From positions 1,736,001 to 1,800,000 of the forward strand of contig NZ_CP011339.1 of the NCBI RefSeq assembly GCF_001264245.1: a stretch of DNA of 64,000 nt. Direction: 5' to 3'. Below, one piece after another: positions 28,669 through 36,774 of the stretch. The first letter of the stretch is position 1; every line of letters begins with the position of its first letter. Source of the stretch: Microcystis panniformis FACHB-1757. GTDB lineage: Bacteria > Cyanobacteriota > Cyanobacteriia > Cyanobacteriales > Microcystaceae. The notes under the pieces were generated by a model that worked only from the letters and a program-made list of their open reading frames with translations, was not told the origin of the DNA and did not search any database. The position numbers and the translations under genes were made by a program.

Positions 28669-30156
28669 TTACTGATTACTGTTTACTGGACGGCTACGCC
28701 GTGCCTTTGGCAACACTGAAAAGTCCCCCACCCCCAATTTTGAGCCTAATTCCCGCTTAATCCGGTTGAGAATCGAGGTTTCATCGAGGGAATCGAGAAT
28801 ACTGGCTACCACTGCCTTCGGGCCATCGGGTCCCCAGGTGGCCCCATTAGCGAGATAGGTTTTCGTCACTTGGCCGATCGCGTAACAGGATACACCGGCA
28901 ACCCCCGCTTGAGTCAGGGCGATCGAAGTATAGGGAAGGATAGAAATGCCGCCAGTGGCAGGAATCGAGAGGCCGAGTAGTCCTTTTAGGGAACTTAAGC
29001 CCAAAACCGCTAAAAATTCGCTGGCACTAATACCCCCCATATTGAGGGCAATTTTTTGTAAAAGAGCGATCGCCCCCTGACGAGTTAAATCGATGCCGTA
29101 TAAGCGAGAAAGAGCGAGAATCATGGCTAGATCGATAACTGCCCCCGTAAACAGATCCAACACCGTCACCGGATTCAGAGCGATCGCCGATGCTTTGATC
29201 ATCACTGCTTTTTGAATCAATTGATTAGCGCCGCGATCACGGATAGCCATTTTGCGGGCGACAATTTGCTCGTTTACCTCGTCCGCATACAGCATAGAAT
29301 TGAGTGCTACCAGCGATTTACCCTCTCGCTCTAGAATTTCCAAAATTTTGAGTTTCAGAGCTTCTATCTGGGGTTTTCCCCGAAATCGTTGCGTTTTTAG
29401 CCGTCCATCCTGCCCTTTAACCGTCTCCGCTAGGAGGGGAGAGGCCGCCACCATAACAATCTCATCGGGGGAGAGTAGTTCTTTCACCCGTTCTGAGGCG
29501 ATTTTCTCATAGATAGCGAGGCGATCAACTTCCGGATACTGATCGATTTTATTAAAGACCAAAATCATCGGTTTTCCCGCTTCCCGCAACTTGGCCAGGG
29601 CGGAAAATTCCACTTTGGTCATATCACCAGAGATGATAAAAAGGATTAAATCCACCTGCTGCGCCACCTGACAGGCGAGAATTTCCCTCGTTTGCCCATC
29701 TACCTCATCAATACCGGGAGTATCAAGCAATTGCACCTGAGCATTACCCTGGCCGTTCAGGGTCAGACGCGCTAGATTAGGGAAAGTATCATCGCTGCTT
29801 AACTGCCAATTTACCCCTTTAATGGTGCGGGTAACTCCGTGTAGAGGACCGGTCGTAAAGATTTCTTGACCGACCAGAGCATTTAAAATCGAGGATTTTC
29901 CCCGGCCCACCAGGCCAAAAGCGGCAATTTGAATCAGGGATCGATCGAGTTTTTCTAGCAGGGCCACTAGGCGATCGATCTCCGCTTCTAGACCAATTTT
30001 CTCGATCGAGGTAAGATCCAGACGCTCAACAAGTTTGCTCAGAGAATTGCGTGCCTGATTATAGTTGAGTTCTTCTTGAATAGTGCCGACACCTCGAAGC
30101 GCTTGTTCTAGGTCTTCGGTATTCCAAGCTCGATCGAGGAACGGGTCAGAGGTCAT
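28669..30156 (-). CDS. Dynamin/Era-like GTPase with C-terminal membrane region (DUF697-like)
   Basis: 495 residues. An N-terminal helical region precedes a GTPase domain: G1 GLVGRGKSS near residue 81, G3 DTPGID near 145 and G4 NKID near 205. The C-terminal half (about 320-450) is hydrophobic with a VLDLFTGAVIDLAMI stretch typical of DUF697 proteins. These are membrane-associated GTPases of unknown role in cyanobacteria. The ATG is preceded directly by CTGATAA heptamers with no Shine-Dalgarno box, and the last residues (PVNSNQ) are encoded by the same type of repeat downstream. Confidence 0.8.
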   Translation of the reverse strand: MTSDPFLDRAWNTEDLEQALRGVGTIQEELNYNQARNSLSKLVERLDLTSIEKIGLEAEIDRLVALLEKLDRSLIQIAAFGLVGRGKSSILNALVGQEIFTTGPLHGVTRTIKGVNWQLSSDDTFPNLARLTLNGQGNAQVQLLDTPGIDEVDGQTREILACQVAQQVDLILFIISGDMTKVEFSALAKLREAGKPMILVFNKIDQYPEVDRLAIYEKIASERVKELLSPDEIVMVAASPLLAETVKGQDGRLKTQRFRGKPQIEALKLKILEILEREGKSLVALNSMLYADEVNEQIVARKMAIRDRGANQLIQKAVMIKASAIALNPVTVLDLFTGAVIDLAMILALSRLYGIDLTRQGAIALLQKIALNMGGISASEFLAVLGLSSLKGLLGLSIPATGGISILPYTSIALTQAGVAGVSCYAIGQVTKTYLANGATWGPDGPKAVVASILDSLDETSILNRIKRELGSKLGVGDFSVLPKARRSRPVNSNQ

Positions 30157-30194
30157 TTCAGTTATCAGTTATCAGTTATCAGTTATCAGTGATT

Positions 30195-30281
30195 AAGTGG
30201 GTGGGTGTTAAAAATTGTCAGACACCCCCCTTATCAAGGGGGATTAAGGGGCGATTTATCTTCAATTATAACCAGCTACTT
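30195..30281. mobile_element. Short MITE of the AAGTAG...AACCAGCTACTT family
   Basis: It starts AAGTGGGTGGGTGTTAAAAA and ends ATAACCAGCTACTT, with a CCCCCTTATCAAGGGGG hairpin inside. It lies just upstream of the transglutaminase-like gene. Longer relatives are at 36622, 40994 and 62558. Confidence 0.65.
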
Positions 30282-30298
30282 TATTAAGGATAATCAGG

Positions 30299-31206
30299 AT
30301 GAGTGTCATCTACGACTTGGAACACATCACCACCTATCATTATCGTAAACCGGTAACTTTTGGGGAACATCGGGCGATTTTTTTGCCTAGTGCCGGTCAC
30401 GGTGAAAGAATTATCAGTTATTCTGTAGAAGCGAATATTGCCGCCAAAACGCGCTGGACTATGGATACTCTATCTAACAATGTGGTAGAGCTTGAATTTG
30501 CTGAACCAGCGTCAGAATTAATCGTTACCTGTCGATTACGGGCGGAACATTTTGGCTTAAAAGCGATCGCTGATTTTCCCCTCGCTCAACGGGCGATCGA
30601 AATTCCTGTCCAATATACCCCGATGAATGGTTAGATCTAGTGGTGTTTATGCGTCCCCACGCTGAGGATGCCGACGGCAGCCTGGCAGCTTGGGCCAAAA
30701 GTTTTGTAGCGGGGGACCAAGATAATACCCTCGATGCCATGGCAAGAATGATGGCGGCTATCAAAGATAATTTTACTTACCAATCCCGGGAGAGTGAAGG
30801 AACTCAATCCCCCGGAGAAACCCTGCGGCTAAAGTCGGGAACTTGTCGCGATTATGCTTGGTTGATGATCGAAGCTTTGCGAAGATTGGGTTTAGCCTGT
30901 CGTTTTGTCAGTGGCTATCTCTACGATGCTGCCCTCGACGGTGGTGAAGTGGGAATGACCGGCTCTGGTGCTACCCATGCTTGGTTACAGGTTTATCTAC
31001 CGGGGGCCGGTTGGCGTAATTATGATCCGACTAATCAAATTACCGCCGGCTTTGATTTAATTCGAGTGGCGATCGCTCGTCATCCCGGTCAAATCATACC
31101 TCTTTCCGGTTCTTGGTTTGGTGATGCTGATGACTATTTGTCTATGGATGTTAAAGTGACCATTCGCAAGCTGGGGACGCTGCCAGATTTTGATCCGAGG
31201 GAATAG
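30299..31206 (+). pseudogene. Transglutaminase-like cysteine protease family protein, frameshifted
   Basis: The first part (30299-30634) is the N-terminal beta domain of bacterial transglutaminase-like proteins (YDLEHITTYHYRKPVTFGEHRAIFLPS). It stops after TPMNG, but from the same point another frame reads DEWLDLVVFMRPHAEDADGSLAAW and continues to 31206 with the catalytic Cys (SGTCRDYAWL), His (THAWLQVYLPG) and Asp (NYDPTN). One missing C in the CCCC run near 30621 explains it. The second part alone (GTG 30640) could be translated, but lacks the N-terminal domain. A true mutation and a sequencing error look the same here. Confidence 0.75.
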
Positions 31207-31244
31207 GTTGAATTATCGGGTTTTTCCTTGACTGGTGATCGCAA

Positions 31245-31273
31245 AAAACGGGTTTCTCGAAGAAACCCGTTTT
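31245..31273 (+). terminator. Strong intrinsic terminator-like hairpin after the transglutaminase gene
   Basis: AAAACGGGTTTCT, loop CGA, AGAAACCCGTTTT: a perfect 13-bp stem ending in T residues, 39 bases after the stop. Because it is symmetric it may also end transcripts coming from the CRISPR side. Confidence 0.75.
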
Positions 31274-31310
31274 CTACTCATGCAATAAAGCGAAGATTGC
31301 CATTAGGTTC

Positions 31311-31374
31311 TAGCATTTTTATCGATTTTTGTCAAGATATATTTGACACAATTTATTAGAAAAATGGTTTCTAA
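31311..31374. repeat. Outer inverted repeat, left copy, of the CRISPR-Cas locus
   Basis: This 64-bp stretch (TAGCATTTTTATCGATTTTT...) is the inverse complement, with a few mismatches, of 42727-42790. The two copies bracket both arrays and the whole cas operon. Confidence 0.85.
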
Positions 31375-31391
31375 AAGAAACCCTTTTTCTG

Positions 31392-31787
31392 TTTTTCAAC
31401 TAATACTATTTGACCTAATAGGTAAGGAATAAGAGTAGGGCTAATTCATGAATTAGCCCTACTTTTTTAGGTTCCAACTAATCCTATTTGACTTAATAGG
31501 TAAGGTCGAAAGGAACCGAAGCGTCACGCCAAGGCGATTCAAGGGTTTCCAACTAATCCTATTTGACCTAATAGGTAAGGAAAGAACGGTTATATGTCAA
31601 AATATACCGTTTCTAAACTGTTTCCAACTAATCCTATTTGACCTAATAGGTAAGGTGGGGTTTCCGGTCATTACGAACCCCGAGGCGATTGCGTTTCCAA
31701 CTAATCCTATTTGACCTAATAGGTAAGGGATAAGGGTAGGGCTAATTCATGAATTAGCCCTACTTTTTTAGGTTCCAACTAATCCTA
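31392..31787 (-). CRISPR. CRISPR array 1: six repeats (one degenerate, one truncated), five spacers
   Basis: 35-bp repeats, read on the minus strand as CTTACCTATTAGG...TTAGTTGGAAAC, lie at 31392, 31470, 31545, 31620, 31693 and a 17-bp stub at 31771-31787. Spacers are 43, 40, 40, 38 and 43 nt. The GGAAAC end (a typical crRNA 5' handle) shows that transcription runs leftward, away from the cas genes. The repeat at 31392 is degenerate, as at a trailer end. The first and last spacers (31427-31469, 31728-31770) contain a perfect REP palindrome and differ by few bases from a spacer in array 2. The cas-proximal repeat is cut by the inner inverted repeat, so no leader remains. Confidence 0.93.
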
Positions 31788-31817
31788 ATGTGTAATTAAT
31801 TTTGCTTAGGTAATTAA
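31788..31817. repeat. Inner inverted repeat, left copy (truncates the CRISPR repeat)
   Basis: ATGTGTAATTAATTTTGCTTAGG... directly abuts the cut CRISPR repeat; the inverse copy is at 41122-41150. The same text forms one end of the MITE at 11021-11123. Confidence 0.8.
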
Positions 31818-31829
31818 CTGTAAACGGGA

Positions 31830-33452
31830 TTATTTCGGCCAAAGTTTTTGAAATTTTCCCTCTTGACCATTATTCTCGTCTAGAAAACCTAGAAAATAAG
31901 CACAATCATCAGAGTCATCAGGAAAAATTGTTAATAATTCTAGGTATTGATGATTATTTTTGGGATACATTCGATGCCAAAGACAACCAATTTGAGCGAT
32001 ACTTCCTGTCACCGAGGTTTTATAGATACTTAAATTATCCAGTTTTTGATAGGCTTTATGAAGCCATTTTATGGCTAGGGAATCATCTTTATCTTCGGCA
32101 ATTCTTCCCCAAGCCTCGACATTTTTAGGATGCCAACTTTCTCGCCAGTTAGCACTATTATCGGGAGTTCTGAGGATATTTTCTTGTAAGGACATCCATT
32201 GTTTAGCAATAGTGCGAACATCTTTGATAAAGGGATGAACATGAGTTAAATCTCTGACTTTATTATCGTTGATTAAAGAACTTTTATCCCCCCATTGCCA
32301 ATGACAGCCAATTAAGGGTTTATTGGGATAATAATCCTCATAAAAAATACTATGATCTGCTCGTCGCCATGATTTACCAAATCCTCCTAATAACATGGCA
32401 AAACGAGTGAGAAAACAAATTAATTTTTTTAAGCATTTTTGCTGGTTTTCGGGGAGAGATTGGGATTGGGTGAGAATCCAGCGTAATTCTCCTGTTACTG
32501 TGTAGGTGGGTTCGTTGTAACCCTTGGCAAAGGTTCCTAACTCTAGAGATTTGACACAAAAATCGACCGCTAGTAAACCTTGGCTTGCTTCTCCGTCAAT
32601 TCCTCCAAATAGCTGATTAACTAACTTTTCGGCATTTTTAGCATCAGTTAAACCGCCAAAAATACGCAAGGCATGACCGCGAATTGCTCCTCGAAAAATA
32701 TTGGGTCGAAATTCCCTTGCACCATCGAGGCTTTTAGGAGCCATTCCTTGCCCTTTCAGAAAACATTTATATAAAGGTTCTTTTGAAGATTTAATGTCTT
32801 TTGGTAAGCCATAACCGCTACTAACACGGCATCCTAGACCAGATTCTAAAGCTCTTTCCCAGATAGTCCAAATCTCCTCCCAATCGGGTTGTTCTATTGA
32901 GGTAGAAATGCCAAATTTTAGGGTAGGTTGATAGAGAGAAATTAAAGCAAAACCACTTTCTCCACTGGGTTTTTGTCGAGTGTTTGGGGTTTTTACTTGC
33001 CATCCCTGTTGCGGGTGAACAATATCTAAAAGATTTTCCGTCCAATCATTAACGGGATAACCGCCATGGAAGCGCAAAAGACTAGGGTTATCGCTATCTT
33101 TTTCGAGGTGATAACGTTGTTTTTGTTCGGGGGTGCAAGCTTGACAAAAGGCTCCTTTCATGCTGGAACCGGGATAAAATGGTATGCCATAAGCACCCAT
33201 TACAGGCCGAATTATTCCTTCATCTTGTCCCCCATTAGTGACGAATCGCCACGATATTTGATATTCTTTGGTCTTGACTTCCTCACCAAATTGGGGAGGA
33301 TTTTCATCGACTCGTTCTATCCATTCCTTTACCCATTTTTGGCTATCATTTTCATCTTTTTTAGAGTCAATATATTGTAACTGCGATCGCCCTTTGGTTT
33401 GTGCGCGAAACATCAGGGGGATTTTGTCACCAATATCGGGAATATTAACCAT
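31830..33452 (-). CDS. Type III-B RAMP protein, apparent Cmr6/Cmr1-like double-RAMP fusion
   Basis: 540 residues, larger than a single Cmr6. The first half has YGIPFYPGSSMKGAF (near residue 90), the glycine/serine loop typical of Cmr6, and ESGLGCRVSSGYG. The second half has RPNIFRGAIRGHALRIFGG (near residue 248), like the RAMP loop of Cmr1, and a glycine-rich LLGGFGKSWRRADHS. So two RAMP folds seem joined in one chain, which would explain the lack of separate cmr1 and cmr6 genes here. It is the last gene of the cas operon. As part of the Cmr complex it would help bind crRNA and close the ends of the filament. Confidence 0.78.
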   Translation of the reverse strand: MVNIPDIGDKIPLMFRAQTKGRSQLQYIDSKKDENDSQKWVKEWIERVDENPPQFGEEVKTKEYQISWRFVTNGGQDEGIIRPVMGAYGIPFYPGSSMKGAFCQACTPEQKQRYHLEKDSDNPSLLRFHGGYPVNDWTENLLDIVHPQQGWQVKTPNTRQKPSGESGFALISLYQPTLKFGISTSIEQPDWEEIWTIWERALESGLGCRVSSGYGLPKDIKSSKEPLYKCFLKGQGMAPKSLDGAREFRPNIFRGAIRGHALRIFGGLTDAKNAEKLVNQLFGGIDGEASQGLLAVDFCVKSLELGTFAKGYNEPTYTVTGELRWILTQSQSLPENQQKCLKKLICFLTRFAMLLGGFGKSWRRADHSIFYEDYYPNKPLIGCHWQWGDKSSLINDNKVRDLTHVHPFIKDVRTIAKQWMSLQENILRTPDNSANWRESWHPKNVEAWGRIAEDKDDSLAIKWLHKAYQKLDNLSIYKTSVTGSIAQIGCLWHRMYPKNNHQYLELLTIFPDDSDDCAYFLGFLDENNGQEGKFQKLWPK

Positions 33453-33707
33453 ATAATTTATCGTTCCTTTGTTCCTTTATATCTTTGAGTCCACCAAACT
33501 AAACAATCGCATAGTTGCGTTAAAACAGCGAGGGTAATTCTCTGGTCTTCTAGCTTTAATTCCCAGAGTTTTTCTGCCATTGCTTGAACAGATTCGGTAT
33601 CATTTACCTGTACGGTATCGTTAGGGATAGGAATCCCCGCTTCTGCCATGGTTTCGACTAATTTATCCCAAGTTTCTTTCCAGTATTTTGCCTTATTGGT
33701 TTCCTTG

Positions 33708-35211
33708 CAGCAATTCCAAATTCAAACGGTAGTGTAGGATACAGAATTGATTTCGCTTCTGTCCCTCAAAATAGAGTGAACGAGTTGCCCATTGGGTTTT
33801 GCAGGAATGGAAGTCCAAGATTTGAGTTTTATAGGGATGCTGAGCTACTTCCACAGGGCTATCGCTGGCATGGTTGACCCGCGCAGTGCTAGCAATGCTA
33901 CTCGCTACAGTCTAAAAGACGCGGTCTTGGGGGCATTTGCTAGCTTCTTTATGCAAAATGAATCCTTTCTAGAATATCAGCGTCAATTGAATAGTCGTTG
34001 TGGACGAGATAATGCTCAAAGTCTGTTTGGTCTGGTTAATATCCCGACCATAGAACAGATAAAGAATATTCTCGATAGAATAGCCGCAAAGCCTCTTTTT
34101 TCACCGTTCAAATGGATTTATCAAGGTCTGAGAGAACAAGGCTATTTGAGGCTGTTTACAGCCTTGGATGGCAACTTACTCGTCGCCCTAGATGGGACTC
34201 AGTACTATGATTCAGAGAAAATTAGTTGTCCTTGTTGCTCAACCCGCACCTCGAAACAGGGGAAGGTAACTTATCACCATCAAGCTATTTTGCCTGTAAT
34301 TGTCTCTCCTGACCAAAAATCGGTCATTTCCTTGCCACCAGAATTTATCACTCCTCAAGATGGCAGTGAGAAACAAGACTGTGAGCAAAACGCGGCAAAA
34401 CGCTGGATAGCGAGCCATGCGTCCTGGTTTGAAGGCCAGCCCATCACCCTCTTAGGCGACGACCTCTATAGTCGCCAACCGATGGCTGAATATTGTTTGG
34501 AACACCATTTCAACTTTATCTTTGTCTGTTTACCGTCCTCCCATCCGACTCTCTATGAGTGGGTTTCTTTCCTGGAGGCTAATCAAGAAGTCAAAACCAC
34601 TCAACAGCGACGTTGGAATGGGCGATACTTTGAAATTTGGGACTATCGTTATCTCAATCAAGTCCCCCTGCGCGAACAACAACCCGCCTTACTGGTCAAT
34701 TGGTGTGAGGTGACCGTTAAGCGCGAGTCGGATGGTCAACTTCTCTATCGCAATAGCTGGATTACTAACCACGACCTGACTCCCCAACGGGTCATTCTGG
34801 TCTGCGCTGCTGGACGGAGCCGTTGGCGAACCGAAAATGAGAATCACAATGTGCTCAAAACTCGGGGCTATCATTTGGAGCATAATTTTGGACATGGTCA
34901 GCAACATTTGTCCTCTTTTCTGTTGACCCTCAATCTCCTGGCTTTCTTATTTCATACTGTTCTGCATCTAGTCGATGAACGCTATCAACGGGCTCGGATG
35001 CAAAGGGGGACTCGCAGAGGCTTTTTTAACGATGTTCTTTGCTTAACCAAGTATCTGCTGTTTGAAGGCTGGCACCACCTTTTAGACTTTATGCTCGATG
35101 AGGCCATCCCTGTTACTCGCGTTAATTCTTCTTGATTTTGGATGGGGAGCTACAGGGCAAAAGCGTTTTGTATTCTGTATTCCTTGCTACATTCTGAATT
35201 TGGAATTGCTG
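33708..35211 (+). mobile_element. IS4-like/ISNCY insertion sequence with 9-bp target duplication
   Basis: 1504 bp. Ends: CAGCAATTCCAAATTCA at 33708 and its inverse ending 35211, with similarity reaching about 40 bp inward. GTTTCCTTG is present at 33699-33707 and 35212-35220. It interrupts the small-subunit cas gene. Confidence 0.88.
33807..35135 (+). CDS. DDE transposase of the IS in the cas operon
   Basis: About 442 residues from the ATG at 33807. Candidate catalytic residues: Asp in VALDGTQYY (near residue 130), Asp in LLGDDLYSR (near 215) and Glu in SRWRTENENHNVLKTRGY (near 350), an IS4-like Y/R-x-E-x-K arrangement. Cysteine pairs (CPCC) lie after the first motif. The frame is intact and opposite in direction to the cas operon. 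The precise IS family (IS4 group or ISNCY) is not certain. Confidence 0.78.
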   Translation: MEVQDLSFIGMLSYFHRAIAGMVDPRSASNATRYSLKDAVLGAFASFFMQNESFLEYQRQLNSRCGRDNAQSLFGLVNIPTIEQIKNILDRIAAKPLFSPFKWIYQGLREQGYLRLFTALDGNLLVALDGTQYYDSEKISCPCCSTRTSKQGKVTYHHQAILPVIVSPDQKSVISLPPEFITPQDGSEKQDCEQNAAKRWIASHASWFEGQPITLLGDDLYSRQPMAEYCLEHHFNFIFVCLPSSHPTLYEWVSFLEANQEVKTTQQRRWNGRYFEIWDYRYLNQVPLREQQPALLVNWCEVTVKRESDGQLLYRNSWITNHDLTPQRVILVCAAGRSRWRTENENHNVLKTRGYHLEHNFGHGQQHLSSFLLTLNLLAFLFHTVLHLVDERYQRARMQRGTRRGFFNDVLCLTKYLLFEGWHHLLDFMLDEAIPVTRVNSS

Positions 35212-35397
35212 GTTTCCTTGGATTGTAAGCGCAGATGTTCACCCCAGAATCTTTCTAGTCCATAGGAAACGGATTCACGCATTTTAAAAGATTGATTGAG
35301 AGAATCTCGGTCTCGTAGTTTGGCAGCGAGAACTAATTTCTGAGCAATGCGATCGAGATTGTATTCTTTCCAAGCCATAATATTAGATAAAATGTAA

Positions 35398-36225
35398 TTA
35401 TTGATTAGCGTAGTTTAAAATAGTAACTTGGCAACGACCAAAACCGATGGATTCTAATCCTCCGAAATATAATTCTTTTTGGTTTACCGATTCTCCAAAA
35501 GGTTGCCATCCTGTTTCTTTGCAAGCAATGGGAAAAACTAAAATACTACCCACGGGTAAAGCTTCCACATTGAAAAAAGCTCCCTTTTCTGTATCCACTT
35601 TTTTCTGATCTTCTAGTAGTTTAACCCGGCTTTGTCGGTAGAGTGCCATATCGTGCAGCATGGATATATCGTTATCATCAACGACGACTAATTGAGAAGC
35701 TTTTAAATCCGCTTGCGGGGGAATCCAGGGGGAAAGCTCCTCTAAGTGTTCAATTTCGAGAAATCCTAAGTTAAAAAATAAAACTTTGCTATTGCGGTTA
35801 ACTCCCTGCACTACTCGCGCTTGTAAACTAGGGGAAGCAGTATAGGGATTGGGTACTTTTGCAGAGATTCCCGTGATTTGTTTATAGCGTTTTAATAATA
35901 GGGGAGAAGTGACCCAAACTATCGGCTGCCCCGGACAAAATACCGGCAACCAAACGAGGGAAGCATATTCAAATTTAACTTTTGCTTCGGTGGTTCCTCC
36001 GTCTTCTTGTCCTGGGATTGTTTCGTGTCCGTACCATGTACGTTTTTCATCTATATTGTTCATATCGGCACGAAAACGGCCGCGAATAGAACTCCCAGGG
36101 ATAATTGCTGTTTGGGTGAATTGGTCACGAAAAATGAGGTTAAGATTACCCGTTTCTTCTCCTGCGGTTGCTCCCACATGAAGGGGTGCTAAGGTTTCAA
36201 GTATGCCATAACTTTTGTGATACAT
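35398..36225 (-). CDS. cmr4: Type III-B RAMP protein Cmr4 (backbone subunit)
   Basis: 275 residues, normal for Cmr4. The start ETLAPLHVGATAGE is the N-terminal RAMP strand, IIPGSSIRGRFRADM the RAMP loop, and the end GGLESIGFGRCQV the glycine-rich loop. An acidic residue in the RGRFRADMNN region would be the candidate for target RNA cleavage in the Cmr backbone. Upstream gap to the small gene is about 140 bases; downstream gap to the small-subunit gene is 19 bases. Confidence 0.85.
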   Translation of the reverse strand: MYHKSYGILETLAPLHVGATAGEETGNLNLIFRDQFTQTAIIPGSSIRGRFRADMNNIDEKRTWYGHETIPGQEDGGTTEAKVKFEYASLVWLPVFCPGQPIVWVTSPLLLKRYKQITGISAKVPNPYTASPSLQARVVQGVNRNSKVLFFNLGFLEIEHLEELSPWIPPQADLKASQLVVVDDNDISMLHDMALYRQSRVKLLEDQKKVDTEKGAFFNVEALPVGSILVFPIACKETGWQPFGESVNQKELYFGGLESIGFGRCQVTILNYANQ

Positions 36226-36367
36226 TTTTTGGGGGAAGTGAGTATTTTAGATGCTTAGGGATTATTCTAAACTAGGTTAATATTAATGTCAGAATTTTCT
36301 AAGATTTTGTTAATATTTGATCGTGGTATTTAGGCTATTAGGGCAGCACAAAGCTATAGGTTTATTC

Positions 36368-36586
36368 CTAATCAATTGCAACACCCTTTAATAATTGATC
36401 GATTTCTTTAGCCATTTCCTCTGTGTAAGGAGTGAGAGAAGAAGGGTTTTTAAAAGCTTCTTCTACCAAAAAATCTAAAAACATACGCAGCATTTTATTT
36501 TCGCTAATTTTTGAGCTTTGATTATTACCACTTTTTTGATAACCTAATAAAGCTTTTCGAGGAAATCTAGTTTTTACTTTTGCCAT
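36368..36586 (-). CDS. Small basic-acidic protein of unknown function inside the cas operon
   Basis: 72 residues from the ATG at 36586 (MAKVKTRFPRKALLGYQKS). The first third is basic, the rest a helical acidic stretch (MLRMFLDFLVEEAFKNPSSL...MAKEIDQLLKGV). I do not recognise it. Its size and charge recall antitoxins or small nucleic-acid-binding proteins. It lies between cmr3 and cmr4 on the same strand, just downstream of a MITE, so it may have arrived secondarily. Confidence 0.55.
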   Translation of the reverse strand: MAKVKTRFPRKALLGYQKSGNNQSSKISENKMLRMFLDFLVEEAFKNPSSLTPYTEEMAKEIDQLLKGVAID

Positions 36587-36621
36587 AGATATCACTTATG
36601 ATCGTCTCATTTACCCTACTC

Positions 36622-36763
36622 AATAATTAGCTGGTTATAATTAAATTAAAAATGGATTTTAGGTTCGATCCCCCCTGTCCCCTTGATAAGGTAGGGTTGA
36701 TTCATGAATCAACCCTACCCTTGATAACGGGGGTGTCTGATAATTTTTAACGCCTACCTACTT
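36622..36763. mobile_element. MITE (AAGTAG family) in the cas operon, carrying an inserted REP palindrome
   Basis: Ends match the family (AACCAGCTA-type left end and CGCCTACCTACTT right end). Inside, between CCCCTTGATAAG and CTTGATAACGG, there is the perfect 28-bp palindrome GTAGGG...TTCATGAA...CCCTAC at 36691-36718. Confidence 0.7.
36691..36718. repeat. REP palindrome (GTTGATTC arm variant)
   Basis: Perfect 28-bp palindrome with arms GGGTTGA / TCAACCC instead of the GGGCTAA version seen in the CRISPR spacers; both arms changed together, so base pairing is kept. Confidence 0.85.
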
Positions 36764-36774
36764 AATTATAGGCT

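Larger units (their letters stand above)
33458..35378 (-). pseudogene. Type III small-subunit gene (Cmr5-like), split by an insertion sequence
   Basis: The N-terminal part (35378-35212) reads MAWKEYNLDRIAQKLVLAAK and ends LRLQSKET; after removing the IS and one 9-bp target copy the frame continues NKAKYWKETWDKLVETMAEAG and ends at 33458 (VLTQLCDCLVWWTQRYKG). The joined protein is about 133 residues, all helical, between cmr4 and the RAMP gene. Size, fold and position fit Cmr5, the small subunit of the Cmr backbone; the family assignment is inference. The split should inactivate it unless the fragments complement. Confidence 0.7.
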
